From: JABMQW01 sp964439935
Lineage (GTDB): Bacteria > Fidelibacterota > Marinisomatia > Marinisomatales > TCS56
Length of the DNA: 64,000 nt
Direction of reading: 5' to 3'
NCBI GenBank assembly: GCA_964439935.1
Contig: CAYTPW010000001.1
Coordinates: 310,001 to 374,000 of the forward strand
This document shows positions 1 to 9,783 of this stretch, in pieces (the first letter of the stretch is position 1; each line of letters opens with the position of its first letter). Made by a program: the position numbers and the translations under genes. The notes beneath the pieces were generated by a model that saw only the letters and a program-made list of their open reading frames with translations, did no database searches and had not been told where the DNA came from.

Positions 1-91
1 ACCGGCTTGACGCACTAGAACAGAGTAAGAATTAAATCCTTTTAATCCCGAACTAAAGGACAATAACGCTTGGATTGAAAGGAGAATTTCG

Positions 92-3000
92 ATGCTAAAA
101 TACAACAAATCCGGTTGGCATGGCTACAGCAGCCAAACCGGTTTAAAATTGTTCACTGGGTTGCTGATATTTCTCATTGGCAACTTAATGGCAGGCTATA
201 CTTCTGATTATATTATTATCAGTGGGGGTACCGGCCAGATGAGCGGATACCTGGCACCGGCGGTGCAGGGTCAGAACCGCATTACAGGGACTGTGACAAC
301 AGTTGTGGGTGAAGCGTTTGTATCTACCGGACCAATGAGCGGTGGTGGATATAATATGGAAATCGGGTACTGGAGCCAAATGCTGCGAACACCTGGATTG
401 GCTGACCTGACTGCATCCTACGAGATCTATCCGGATCGAATCGATCTGGCTTGGTCCTATGACCCCAACACCCCTCCGGCGACCGGTGATCACCATATCT
501 ATCGCAATGATATCTTGATACGGCAGGATTATCCGGCTGAGAATAGTACCTACACCGATGATGCCGTGGAATTGAATGTTGGAACCGAATACAGCTATGA
601 CATTCTGGGCCGTAATTACTTTGGATGGGCGGAGGAACCCACGGAAGTTGTAGGTAAAACTTCAACCGTTGGCTCTATATCCGGTGTGATATCCACGATG
701 CTGGGTACGAAAATTCCAGAAGCGAAACTACTGTTAACTCCCAACTGGGGGACTTCGTTGTATCTTAATGGTAGTGACAATTTTGTCACAATTCCCGACG
801 GTGATGCATTTGAGCTTACCAGCAACACCGCCCTGGTAGATGCAACTGTCGAATTTTGGGTGCGCCCCACCCGAGTTGCCGATGAGACAATAATTTCCAA
901 GGGAAGCCATTGGGATATTGGTCTGAGGGATAATTCCGGATTTGCTAAGTTGATTTTCAAGGTGAATGGAAGTATTGTAATGACCAGTGACGCGACGATC
1001 GCCGTAGATGGATGGACCCACGTCGCCCTGGTGAAATCAATCGGAACCGGAGGAAACGCGATCTTCCAGCTCTTCCTGAATGGTGCTGGAGCAACAGTGA
1101 ATAGCGGGCAAAACACTTACACCCACCCCCATCTCGGTCAGGGGACAGCATCAGTATTTATTGGAAAATATTCCGGAGGATTGTACTTCCGGGGTAATCT
1201 TGATGATCTGATCTTCTGGAATGAGCCCCGAACTGCCGCTGATATTGCCCGGGATTATAACCGGTATCTTTATTACCAGACACTTGGTGAAGTTAATTAT
1301 CCGGGGATGACCGCCCAATTCAATATGGATGGTGGGTCTGGCTCGATTGCCACCAATAGCGTTGATCAATCTAAAAACGGTACTATAACCAATTTGGCCG
1401 GAGATACTTGGTCGGCTACTATTCCGGACGTTTATGCTACTGCTTATACAGACCTGAACGGCAATTACCAGATCAACAATATCAATTATGGCAATGGTAT
1501 CAATTTTACTCTGACGCCATCAAAACCTTACCATGATTTTGATCCGACCTATCGGCTGGTATATTTGTCTGATGCAACTCCGGTAGCTAATGGTCAGAAT
1601 TTCACTGTCACCAATCTGATGTCAATTACCGGCTATGTATATTACGATTCTGCAAATACCGAGGGTGTACAATGTGGTGAACCGAATGTCCAAATCTGGG
1701 TCAATGGTGAATTCAAAGGTGTTATGACTGATGATGAAGGCTTTTACCGGGTTGAAGTGGAGCCGGGGGCGGACGTCCATATCAAGCCCTATAAAGCATC
1801 ACGGGATAGCATCGACTTTACGCCTTATAGTACACCTTTTACCAACGTCATTACTAACAAGACCGCCTATTTTATCGATCTTAAGACGCGTAATCTACGC
1901 GGTACGGTTACTGGCGGGATTTGCAGTTGTCCATTGGGACCCCGTGGTGTGGCAGAAGTAAAGCTTCAACCTAACTCCGGACAGTTCTCAAAATCCGTCA
2001 TCGTAGATGTATCTGGTAATTATATTTTTCCGAATCTTCCGCCTCAACCGTATCAATTGGTGGTAGATATCAACGAGACCGGTCTGTATAATCCGGTCGT
2101 ACCGAATCTGATAGAGATGGATCAGCATTTTGCCAATAGTGGTGTTGCCAGTAATACGGAAGACTCATTCTCGTTGATCGATTCGCTGTGGATTGGTGAT
2201 GAAGATACAATCAACTTTAATTACCGAGCGCCTATGCAGGCATCCGTCACTGGATTTACCCTGAATGAGCTGGACGATAAACAGTTCCGACAGAACGTTC
2301 GCGATACTCTGGATCTGTTTGCTTTCGAACGCTATTGGGATCTCAATGATTGTCCGGTCGATACCGGAACCTACAAAATTGTCGACCTGATCAGCGACCG
2401 GACCGATACAGTTGAAGCCAGCTTTGGCAGCGATGGACTTTATCGGTACGGATTGCTACCAGGCCGACCGAATATCAGTCCCACCGGATCCCCGCCATAC
2501 AGTAAAAGTATCGAGGTGATAGCCAGGGATAATCTGGGCCGACCGGCAGTATCTTTATTGGAGCGGGCCGTCGTATTGGGCCATCGCCCACAGCAAATGG
2601 ATTTCACTACCACTGCTCCGGACATACCCTTATTGATATTACGGCGACCTCCCGGTGACCAGAGTTTTTCCGAGTTTTCATCATCTCAATCGCAGTGCAC
2701 CGAATTCGGTTTTACCATGGGTTCGTCATTTGGTTTCAGCCAGGAATACAAAGCTAAACTCGGTGTTGGAGTTACTACCTCAATTGGTTGGATTGTAGCT
2801 ACTGAACTGGACGTTAAAACAACTTACGAGATGACTTCGGGTATCTCAGCCAGTTTCAGCAATTCCAGCAACATATCACAGAAGGTCTGTCTGAGTTGTG
2901 AGACCAGTTACTCCACCAGCGACGTGGAGGAGGTACTAGGTAATCGCGGTGATTTGTTTGTCGGTGGTGCTTTGAATCTGCTGTATGGTGAAACCATAGT

Positions 3001-6000
3001 CCTTGATCTGGTTGAGGAAGACGATATGTTCTTTTACGACCTGTCATCAGAGATTATTTTCGTACCAGATGGTTTCGCCACTACCTTCATCTACACCAGG
3101 GGTTATATTGATGATTTCCTTTTGCCGGAGCTCGAATTTCTGGCTTTGACCGATTCCACACTCTGGGAATCAGTGGATCGCTGGAACAATATGCTGATCA
3201 GGGAGGATTCCCTACGCTGGATCACGGAAGATACGGCAAATTATTCTTTCGAGGGTGGAGCTGGCGATTTCAGTGTATCCCGCACCTCTGAAGTTGAACA
3301 GACGGTTGGTTTTGAACTCGGGATGGAAATCAACACCGAATTTGCCCAAACAATTGGCTTTGAAGTCAACGAAGCAGCCGGATTTGAATATACAACTAAA
3401 TTCAATTTTGGTTTCAACATGGGCTTTAATGCCAGTAGTACCAGCACCGAATCAAATACGTCATCCTTTACTCTTAATGATGATGATTTTGGTGATGATT
3501 ACAGCGTTGGCGTCGGTTCCGACCCGGTTTATGGGACACCGGTTTTTCACGTCATTGCCGGACATTCATCCTGTCCCTATGAAACCTGGTATAATGAGGA
3601 AGGTACTGTAGTTACAATACCACGCGATGTTCCCTACATGGAGTGGCAGGGGCAGGGAGGTACGGTCAATAATGTGTTACCGGATGATGTGGCTCTGTTA
3701 AGCGTCCTTTTGCGTAACGATCAGCAGGAAATCGATGAGCGAACTTATTTTCTGTCATTCGTTGAATCGAGCAATCCCAGAGGTGCTATTGTTGAGATCA
3801 ACAGTAGCAGTGATCCGATTGCCTACACCCTGGCAGGCCAGGGGTATGAAGCTGATACGGCAATGATTGCAGTGTGGCGCGGTCCCAATGATTATTATGA
3901 ATTTGAAAACCTGCTTTTGAAATTTGCACCCGAATGCGAAGCTAATTATGCCGGAGTCACAGAAGGCTTTACCCTGCCGTTTACAGTTAACTTCGCCCGT
4001 CCGTGTACCGAAGCAGAAATCTATGAACCAACCGATAACTGGGTTCTGAATATCAGCAATCACGATACTATGGATATAGTTGCAACCGGGTACGATTTGA
4101 ATCAAAATCATTTTGATGAATTGTGGCTACAATACCGTCCATTGGGTGGTGATGCCTGGTTCGCCATCGATGATACTCTCTACGCCGATAGCCTGCGCCT
4201 GTATAATCAGGTGGCTGCGATAATGCGCTGGCCGGTAAGTGATCTCCTGGATGGTATCTATGATATTCGTTTACGCTCGATCTGTCTGGAAGGTTTGCTG
4301 ACTAATGAATTGTCGCCTTTCCGCGGTACAATCGACCGGGTTATGCCAACCGTTTTAGGTTCACCAGAGCCAGTGGACGGTGTGTTGAATATGAACGATG
4401 AAATCGCAGTTGATATGACAGAAGCGATCAATCCGGCAACTGTTATTCGTGATGATGTTATCTTTTATGATGGACAGGCCGGAGGACGGATAACGGATAT
4501 TGAGGTCAGTGTGTCTGAAAACAGGATCGTTGTTGAGCCAATGATCCACAATTCGTTTATTGAAAATCATTTTGTGGAGGTCACTATTTCGGATTATCAG
4601 GATATGTTCGGTAATCCCGGCGATACGCTGTACTGGACCTTTATGGTGGATCGCAACCCGATTTCCTGGAACGTTCCTTCTACCGATAAGATTGCCATTA
4701 TTGGTGAACCGAATGAGTTCATGGTACCATTGAATAATATCGGGTCTGCCGCCAAGCCCTTCGCGATTACCGAACTCCCCGATTGGCTCACCGCTGATCC
4801 ATTGATTGGTGAAATTAATCCTGGTGGTTCATTCGATATTCAATTTACAGTGGATCCATACCTCAACGTCGGCGAATTTGAACAGATGATTTATGCCGTC
4901 ACACCGGAAGGGAATGAACCGCTGCAGATTAACATCGTGTCCATGTGTCCCTATCCGGAGTGGCCGGTCAATCCCAATGATTATCAGTACAGTATGAATG
5001 TGACCGCACAACTGTTTATTAAAGGAACCCAATCACTGGACGAATACGACCGGTTGGGGGCTTTTATTGGTGGTAACTGTCGAGGAATCGTGAATGTAGA
5101 ATACAATGAGGCATTGGACGACTATCTGGCGTATCTCACTGTTTACAGCAATCAGTTCAGCGGAGAAATGGTTGACTTTCATATCTGGGACCGGACCGGA
5201 TGCGCCGAATACTGGCAGGTCGATACAACCCTGATGTTTGTCAGTGATACCTATGCTGGTACGCCCATTGATCCGATGCTGTTGAATGCCAACGGTGCGA
5301 TTGCCCAGGAAATTGACCTGTTCTCTGGATTCACCTGGTTCTCTTTTAATTTGAGTGGGAACCTGGCCGGCGATCTGGATTTGCTGTTTGCTGATTTCCA
5401 GCTAATAGAAGGCGATCGAATCATCGGCCGCGATGAATATGCCCAGTACTCGGCCATTGATCAAAGTTGGGCCGGACCGCTCACAGTATCCGGGCTTGAA
5501 CTAGGGCAGATGTACTTAAGTGATTTCGATTCGACCAATACGCTTGATTTTGTTGGTTTTCCGGTAGGACCGGATACAATTGATATCGAAATCGAAAGCG
5601 GCTGGAACTGGGTTGGCTACCTGCCATCCAAGAACTTCGGTGTGAATCAGGCACTCTATTCCCTGAACAGTACGCAGGATGACCTGATCAAAGATCAGTA
5701 TGCCTATGCCCAGTACCTGGACGGTTTTGGCTGGATCGGTAGTTTGCAGTGGTTACAGCCAACCCGTGGGTATAAATTACTGAGCGCAACAATGGATACA
5801 CTGGTTTATCCCACCGATTCCTATCTGGGTATTGGACCACAACTTGCACGGACCGATGCCGAGATAGATCTGCCGACAGCACCCTGGGCAGTTGATCCGC
5901 ATAAATATAGTGGTTCCATGACCGTTACCATGCTGTTGCAAAGTGATACGGTCGGCGTTAATGATCCTGGGGATGCAATTGTTGCTCTTGTTGGTGATGA

Positions 6001-6520
6001 GGTCCGTGGCCTGGCGCGGCCGATATACATTCCAGCTTTGGATCAATACCGAGTTTTTATGATGGTATACGGGAATTCTCAGGAAGTTGTAATGTTTAAA
6101 ATCTGGGAAGCCGGAAGTGACATAATATACGCTGGAAATGAGTTGATCACATTCCTGCCGGATGATGTTATCGGGAATCCCCGACAACCGCTGTATTTAA
6201 CTAAAGCGCCGCTGCAAGTCGGTGATAAAGGTTATATCCCGGATGTATTCTCACTTAGTCAGAACTTTCCAAATCCGTTTAATCCAAATACGAAACTGGG
6301 CTTTGGCGTACCGGAAGATGCACGGGTTAGAATCACCATATTCAACTTACTCGGTCAGCAGGTTCAAACGCTGGTGAATGAGGAGATGACAGCCGGATAC
6401 CGTTTTATCGTCTGGAATGGAACAAACCAATTTGGGCAATCCGTTACCTCCGGTATGTACATCGTGGTCATGGAAAGCGAAAATTTCCGTGAAGTTCGTA
6501 AAATGGTGATGTTGAAATAA
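92..6520 (+). CDS. Giant secreted LamG/Big_5 protein with T9SS C-terminal domain
   Basis: A 2142-residue exported protein of unknown function. A hydrophobic segment at about residues 18-34 is a signal peptide. In order I see an Fn3-like region (about 105-190), a LamG/concanavalin-like domain (about 220-395), several carboxypeptidase-regulatory-like beta domains (about 430-680), a Ser/Thr-rich central part with alternating amphipathic strands (about 870-1160), a Big_5-type Ig domain (about 1415-1515), two copies of an unnamed module beginning WxVxP (about 1623 and 1931), and a Por-type sorting domain (from about 2055, motif QNFPNPFNP, ending in a basic segment). The last domain is the known signal for type IX secretion and surface anchoring. 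AAGGAG lies 7 bases before the ATG. The stop overlaps the next start (TAATG), so the pair is translationally coupled. A role in adhesion or glycan binding is inference from LamG only. Confidence 0.9.
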   Translation: MLKYNKSGWHGYSSQTGLKLFTGLLIFLIGNLMAGYTSDYIIISGGTGQMSGYLAPAVQGQNRITGTVTTVVGEAFVSTGPMSGGGYNMEIGYWSQMLRTPGLADLTASYEIYPDRIDLAWSYDPNTPPATGDHHIYRNDILIRQDYPAENSTYTDDAVELNVGTEYSYDILGRNYFGWAEEPTEVVGKTSTVGSISGVISTMLGTKIPEAKLLLTPNWGTSLYLNGSDNFVTIPDGDAFELTSNTALVDATVEFWVRPTRVADETIISKGSHWDIGLRDNSGFAKLIFKVNGSIVMTSDATIAVDGWTHVALVKSIGTGGNAIFQLFLNGAGATVNSGQNTYTHPHLGQGTASVFIGKYSGGLYFRGNLDDLIFWNEPRTAADIARDYNRYLYYQTLGEVNYPGMTAQFNMDGGSGSIATNSVDQSKNGTITNLAGDTWSATIPDVYATAYTDLNGNYQINNINYGNGINFTLTPSKPYHDFDPTYRLVYLSDATPVANGQNFTVTNLMSITGYVYYDSANTEGVQCGEPNVQIWVNGEFKGVMTDDEGFYRVEVEPGADVHIKPYKASRDSIDFTPYSTPFTNVITNKTAYFIDLKTRNLRGTVTGGICSCPLGPRGVAEVKLQPNSGQFSKSVIVDVSGNYIFPNLPPQPYQLVVDINETGLYNPVVPNLIEMDQHFANSGVASNTEDSFSLIDSLWIGDEDTINFNYRAPMQASVTGFTLNELDDKQFRQNVRDTLDLFAFERYWDLNDCPVDTGTYKIVDLISDRTDTVEASFGSDGLYRYGLLPGRPNISPTGSPPYSKSIEVIARDNLGRPAVSLLERAVVLGHRPQQMDFTTTAPDIPLLILRRPPGDQSFSEFSSSQSQCTEFGFTMGSSFGFSQEYKAKLGVGVTTSIGWIVATELDVKTTYEMTSGISASFSNSSNISQKVCLSCETSYSTSDVEEVLGNRGDLFVGGALNLLYGETIVLDLVEEDDMFFYDLSSEIIFVPDGFATTFIYTRGYIDDFLLPELEFLALTDSTLWESVDRWNNMLIREDSLRWITEDTANYSFEGGAGDFSVSRTSEVEQTVGFELGMEINTEFAQTIGFEVNEAAGFEYTTKFNFGFNMGFNASSTSTESNTSSFTLNDDDFGDDYSVGVGSDPVYGTPVFHVIAGHSSCPYETWYNEEGTVVTIPRDVPYMEWQGQGGTVNNVLPDDVALLSVLLRNDQQEIDERTYFLSFVESSNPRGAIVEINSSSDPIAYTLAGQGYEADTAMIAVWRGPNDYYEFENLLLKFAPECEANYAGVTEGFTLPFTVNFARPCTEAEIYEPTDNWVLNISNHDTMDIVATGYDLNQNHFDELWLQYRPLGGDAWFAIDDTLYADSLRLYNQVAAIMRWPVSDLLDGIYDIRLRSICLEGLLTNELSPFRGTIDRVMPTVLGSPEPVDGVLNMNDEIAVDMTEAINPATVIRDDVIFYDGQAGGRITDIEVSVSENRIVVEPMIHNSFIENHFVEVTISDYQDMFGNPGDTLYWTFMVDRNPISWNVPSTDKIAIIGEPNEFMVPLNNIGSAAKPFAITELPDWLTADPLIGEINPGGSFDIQFTVDPYLNVGEFEQMIYAVTPEGNEPLQINIVSMCPYPEWPVNPNDYQYSMNVTAQLFIKGTQSLDEYDRLGAFIGGNCRGIVNVEYNEALDDYLAYLTVYSNQFSGEMVDFHIWDRTGCAEYWQVDTTLMFVSDTYAGTPIDPMLLNANGAIAQEIDLFSGFTWFSFNLSGNLAGDLDLLFADFQLIEGDRIIGRDEYAQYSAIDQSWAGPLTVSGLELGQMYLSDFDSTNTLDFVGFPVGPDTIDIEIESGWNWVGYLPSKNFGVNQALYSLNSTQDDLIKDQYAYAQYLDGFGWIGSLQWLQPTRGYKLLSATMDTLVYPTDSYLGIGPQLARTDAEIDLPTAPWAVDPHKYSGSMTVTMLLQSDTVGVNDPGDAIVALVGDEVRGLARPIYIPALDQYRVFMMVYGNSQEVVMFKIWEAGSDIIYAGNELITFLPDDVIGNPRQPLYLTKAPLQVGDKGYIPDVFSLSQNFPNPFNPNTKLGFGVPEDARVRITIFNLLGQQVQTLVNEEMTAGYRFIVWNGTNQFGQSVTSGMYIVVMESENFREVRKMVMLK

Positions 6521-7260
6521 TGATTGGGATAACAAAATTCAGCGGCAGGCGAATCGCTGCCGCTGAATTAATTCTGTTGCTGGTTACCGCCGTTACCATT
6601 TCGGCGCAAGTACCGCTGGATTGGACAGTGAATCCCAGTGATTTTGAACATATTATGACAATCACGGCCCGGTTGGAATTCAATGGTAGCGTATCCGGGG
6701 ATTCCAATGATGTAGTTGCTGCACTGACCGGGAATGAATGCCGGGGTGTGGCTACACCGATTAATGTTCAGGGCCAATGGCTGTATTTTATGATGGTGCG
6801 GGCCAATGGAAACGGCGAATTGATCTTGTTTAATGTTTGGGATGCTGACCTGGACACGGTTGTTGTTGCTACCAATCAGATATATTTTACAGCCGATGAG
6901 GCCCATGGGACGGTGAATGTGCCGTATGTAATTGACGCCGTAAACACTGAATTGGCGACTGGATTAACGATTGGTTTACCAGCCGGTATTTCCCTTTTCC
7001 AGAATTACCCGAATCCGTTCAATCCAAAAACAACTTTCAGTTACGAATTACCTCGGCGAACATATGTAAAATTGATTGTGCTTGATCTGCAGGGTAGGCT
7101 GGTGCATACTCTGGTTGACGATTTTCAGAATCCGGGATACTATACATTACCATGGAATGCTAGAAACAATATGGACAAACATGCTGGTACTGGTGTATAT
7201 TTTTATCAGTTGCAGGTTGAGAATAATTTTAAGACCGGGAGAATGATATTATTGAAATAA
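6520..7260 (+). CDS. Small T9SS-sorted secreted protein sharing a module with its neighbour
   Basis: A 246-residue exported protein with a signal peptide (about residues 12-29, ending SAQ), one unnamed module of about 100 residues (WTVNP, then NECRG, then an FNVWDAD motif), and a C-terminal Por sorting domain with QNYPNPFNP. The module is clearly homologous to two copies near the C-terminus of the upstream giant protein, so both may pack together or bind the same partner. The start overlaps the upstream stop as TAATG. The function is unknown; secretion through the type IX system is well supported by the C-terminal domain. The type IX machinery itself is not in this window. Confidence 0.88.
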   Translation: MIGITKFSGRRIAAAELILLLVTAVTISAQVPLDWTVNPSDFEHIMTITARLEFNGSVSGDSNDVVAALTGNECRGVATPINVQGQWLYFMMVRANGNGELILFNVWDADLDTVVVATNQIYFTADEAHGTVNVPYVIDAVNTELATGLTIGLPAGISLFQNYPNPFNPKTTFSYELPRRTYVKLIVLDLQGRLVHTLVDDFQNPGYYTLPWNARNNMDKHAGTGVYFYQLQVENNFKTGRMILLK

Positions 7261-7262
7261 AA

Positions 7263-7345
7263 AACAGGGGTGAACTGGTTTTTTTACAATAACACTGTAG
7301 CAGGTGAACTTCTTATAAAAGACAACCAAAATGTTCACCCCTGTT
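7263..7345. repeat. 13-bp inverted repeat with internal third copy, after the T9SS pair
   Basis: AACAGGGGTGAAC (7263-7275) is perfectly complementary to GTTCACCCCTGTT (7333-7345), with a 57-base loop. The loop holds a third, shorter direct copy, CAGGTGAAC (7301-7309), and a T-run just after the left arm. It begins 2 bases after the stop of the T9SS pair. It may be a long-range terminator, a processing site or a protein-binding array. No T-run follows the right arm, so it is not a standard intrinsic terminator. Confidence 0.5.
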
Positions 7346-7399
7346 CTCAGATTTCTGCATTATATGATTCAGTAATTTTTTATCAAATTTGGAGGTGTA

Positions 7400-8152
7400 A
7401 TGACTAACAGGGCAGAAAAAAGCCGCAATTTACTAAAAGATACAGTTCGACATGAAGTAGATTTCAGCCAGACTGACCAAAGCAAAGGTGTCCCTCCACC
7501 GCCGTTCCAAAAACCTTACGCGGCTGATAAGCGGCTGATCGAATTACCTTTGCGTGAAAACTGGTCGGCAGTGAATTCGGTTGACCTAATCTCAGCAATC
7601 AGAAAACGCAGAAGCCATCGGAAATTCAAAGCGATTCCGCTTAAGATGGATGAGCTGTCGTTTCTGCTGTGGGCAACCCAGGGAATACGTCACATTACCG
7701 GACCGGGACGGGCTTACCGGCTAGTTCCATCAGCCGGATGCCGCCATGCTTTTGAAACCTATCTTGCTGTATTGTCGGTATCCGGACTGGAGAATGGAAT
7801 ATATCGCTATCTGCCAATTGAGCACAGCCTGATCTTTGAGCATTCCGTGGAGAGCCTGCCTGAAAGATTAATCGCTGGAACATCGAATCAAGTATTCACT
7901 GGTAAAGCGGCGGTTAATTTTATCTGGACCGTCATTCCGTATCGAATGGAATGGCGCTATGATTTTGCTGCTCATAAAGTAATCGCTATTGATGCCGGGC
8001 ATGTATGCCAAAATCTGTATCTTGCTTGTGAAGCAATTAGCTGTGGAACCTGTGCAATTGCCGCTTATGATCAGGAGCAAATGGATACTCTCCTAAAGGT
8101 TGACGGGGTAGATGAGTTCACGATTTACCTGGCTCCAGTCGGTAAAGTTTGA
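7400..8152 (+). CDS. SagB/ThcOx-type nitroreductase-family oxidoreductase
   Basis: A 250-residue FMN-dependent nitroreductase-fold protein of the SagB subfamily. The S-x-R-K(F/Y) start of the fold (IRKRRSHRKF), the LLWATQGI segment, the GLENGIYRY region and the C-terminal GTCAIAAYD-x-FTIYLAPVG block are characteristic. SagB proteins oxidise azolines in bacteriocin synthesis, but stand-alone copies are common and have no known substrate. No cyclodehydratase or precursor peptide gene is nearby, so a bacteriocin role is not supported. GGAGG is placed well before the ATG. It is flanked by non-operonic genes. Confidence 0.85.
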   Translation: MTNRAEKSRNLLKDTVRHEVDFSQTDQSKGVPPPPFQKPYAADKRLIELPLRENWSAVNSVDLISAIRKRRSHRKFKAIPLKMDELSFLLWATQGIRHITGPGRAYRLVPSAGCRHAFETYLAVLSVSGLENGIYRYLPIEHSLIFEHSVESLPERLIAGTSNQVFTGKAAVNFIWTVIPYRMEWRYDFAAHKVIAIDAGHVCQNLYLACEAISCGTCAIAAYDQEQMDTLLKVDGVDEFTIYLAPVGKV

Positions 8153-8239
8153 TATACGATCACTTATTGATATAAGTACTTGCCCCCAAAGGAATTAATT
8201 TGTAATCTACTGTTAACTAATATTTTCATAGGAGTAGTA

Positions 8240-8548
8240 ATGAAATCGAAAACATATACTAAAAGAGATATCAGTAATCGTATTGCCAGACGGATGCAAA
8301 CCAAGCAGAACCAGACCTATGAATTTGTGCATGTGGCTTTTGATGTAATGCGGGAAATGTTGTGTGAAGATAATGAGATAACCAGAATTGAGTTACGCAA
8401 TTTTGGTGTGTTTACGGTCAAGCCTACCAAGGCCAAACCAAGAGCCCGGAATCCGCGTACCAATGAAGAAGTTTTTGTTCCAGCCCATCGGAAAACCCAC
8501 TTCAAACCCGGAAAAATTATTAAGAAGGTGTTAAGCAGACCGCTCTGA
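8240..8548 (+). CDS. HU/IHF-family DNA-binding protein
   Basis: A 102-residue histone-like protein. The N-terminal helical part (TKRDISNRIARRM) is followed by the beta-arm region with the signature motif RIELRNFGVFTVK, the PRARNPRTNEEV arm tip and the HFKPGKIIKK end. It is expected to bind and bend DNA as a dimer. I place the start at the ATG at 8240, which has AGGAG 6 bases upstream; the longer reading from 8180 adds an unrelated leader and has no ribosome site. It forms no evident operon. Confidence 0.92.
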   Translation: MKSKTYTKRDISNRIARRMQTKQNQTYEFVHVAFDVMREMLCEDNEITRIELRNFGVFTVKPTKAKPRARNPRTNEEVFVPAHRKTHFKPGKIIKKVLSRPL

Positions 8549-8619
8549 TAACCGCCTGTATATTTTATTTCTCATAAACCGTCACGGATATTCAAAGTAG
8601 CTGTGATGGTCAATATTAT

Positions 8620-9012
8620 TCAGTTCTTTTCAGATCGCAATTCAAAGCCTTTGACCACCACAAAAGCAATCAAGGCGAACAGGAAAAACACCAGCAGCAT
8701 CCATGCTACACTCTGTAGAGTGGCAATTACGGTGCGGTAGATCTCCAGCAGCCAGCGTTCGGCGTTTAGTATGATCGGTTGAGCGTCAGGCTCGGTCGCT
8801 GTGATATATTTTTCGAGCTGCCAGATACGAACACCGCCGGATATTCCGACCACATAAACAGCAAATTTTATATACTTTTGCCAGGCTGAACTGATTTCCT
8901 CAGCCACGATTCGTTTCAGAATCGCGGCGATAGGTTGGTCGAAAAATCGTGCTATAATGAAGGATACCAAAAAAGCGATCAGAAAGGTTACCAGTAGCAG
9001 GATAATAAACAT
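8620..9012 (-). CDS. Small three-helix membrane protein, function unknown
   Basis: A 130-residue integral membrane protein that I do not recognise. It has hydrophobic spans at about residues 2-24, 46-62 and 101-122, and a short charged C-terminus. GGAGG precedes the ATG, which supports the start. It converges with the HU-like gene and diverges from the flavin reductase gene, so it is probably transcribed alone. Nothing in the sequence points to a specific role. Confidence 0.7.
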   Translation of the reverse strand: MFIILLLVTFLIAFLVSFIIARFFDQPIAAILKRIVAEEISSAWQKYIKFAVYVVGISGGVRIWQLEKYITATEPDAQPIILNAERWLLEIYRTVIATLQSVAWMLLVFFLFALIAFVVVKGFELRSEKN

Positions 9013-9163
9013 AGTACCTCCATTTTATTAGCTTTGGTAATGTAGTGTAAATTTACAGATATTTTCAGAGATAAGTGCTTGGACTTTATTAGTATAATTA
9101 CTGACAGCATTTTTCTGTTGTATCAGTTTAATATCAATTCATCTAATTGAAGGAAATAGCGTC

Positions 9164-9739
9164 ATGATCTTAACTGAAATTAACGGATTTTATCATTTTT
9201 ACCCGTCGATTGCTGCCGTCATTAGCACCCGTCACGACGATAGTATCAATTTTATGACAGCTGCCTGGCACACCGGGGTTAGTCACAGACCACCTTTGTA
9301 CATGGTGTCGATAGCACCAAAGCGTCATACTCATGACATGATTATTGAATCAGGGGAGTTCACCTGCAATTTTCTACCACTTGACCAGTATCAGATAGTG
9401 CATGGTTGCGGGATAGTTTCAGGTGCGGATATTGACAAGGTAGATAAACTGGATATTCCGTTGGAAAAATCGAGTCAAGTGAATTGTCCGGTAATTGCTA
9501 GCGCTTATGCTGCCTATGAATGCCGGGTAGTTCATCAATATCCAGCGGGTGATCACAATCTTTTTGTGGGCCAAGTAGTGGCGGTACATAGCGATGAAAA
9601 CCTGATTTCAGAGAGAGGTATTCTCGATCCGGAACAAATCGATTTCGCCATGTATCTGGGATCAAATACCTATATTTCTGCAAATCCTGATTCAGCGCGG
9701 ATTTTACCAACCAATTTGGATGATTTAAGGAGGGAATGA
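9164..9739 (+). CDS. Flavin reductase family protein (FMN-binding split barrel)
   Basis: A 191-residue flavin reductase-like protein. The pattern is typical of the fold: N-terminal P-S-x-A-A-V-I-S, NFMTAAW, PLYMVSIAPKRHTHDMI, GEFTCNFL, and a C-terminal segment with DHNLFVGQV. Members bind FMN and act as NAD(P)H:flavin oxidoreductases, or use the flavin in other redox steps. The partner enzyme is not evident. AAGGAA lies about 9 bases before the ATG. Confidence 0.87.
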   Translation: MILTEINGFYHFYPSIAAVISTRHDDSINFMTAAWHTGVSHRPPLYMVSIAPKRHTHDMIIESGEFTCNFLPLDQYQIVHGCGIVSGADIDKVDKLDIPLEKSSQVNCPVIASAYAAYECRVVHQYPAGDHNLFVGQVVAVHSDENLISERGILDPEQIDFAMYLGSNTYISANPDSARILPTNLDDLRRE

Positions 9740-9783
9740 TAGATATTTAATGAACAGGAACAGAATGAAAATCCGGTTGATTA

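Noticed and set aside
7400..8152. SagB-type gene as part of a modified-peptide (bacteriocin) cluster
   Set aside because: No cyclodehydratase, precursor peptide or exporter gene is close by.
8578..8610. ACCGTCAC/GTGATGGT inverted repeat between the HU gene and the small membrane protein gene as a terminator
   Set aside because: Short stem with a G-U pair, no T-run on either strand.
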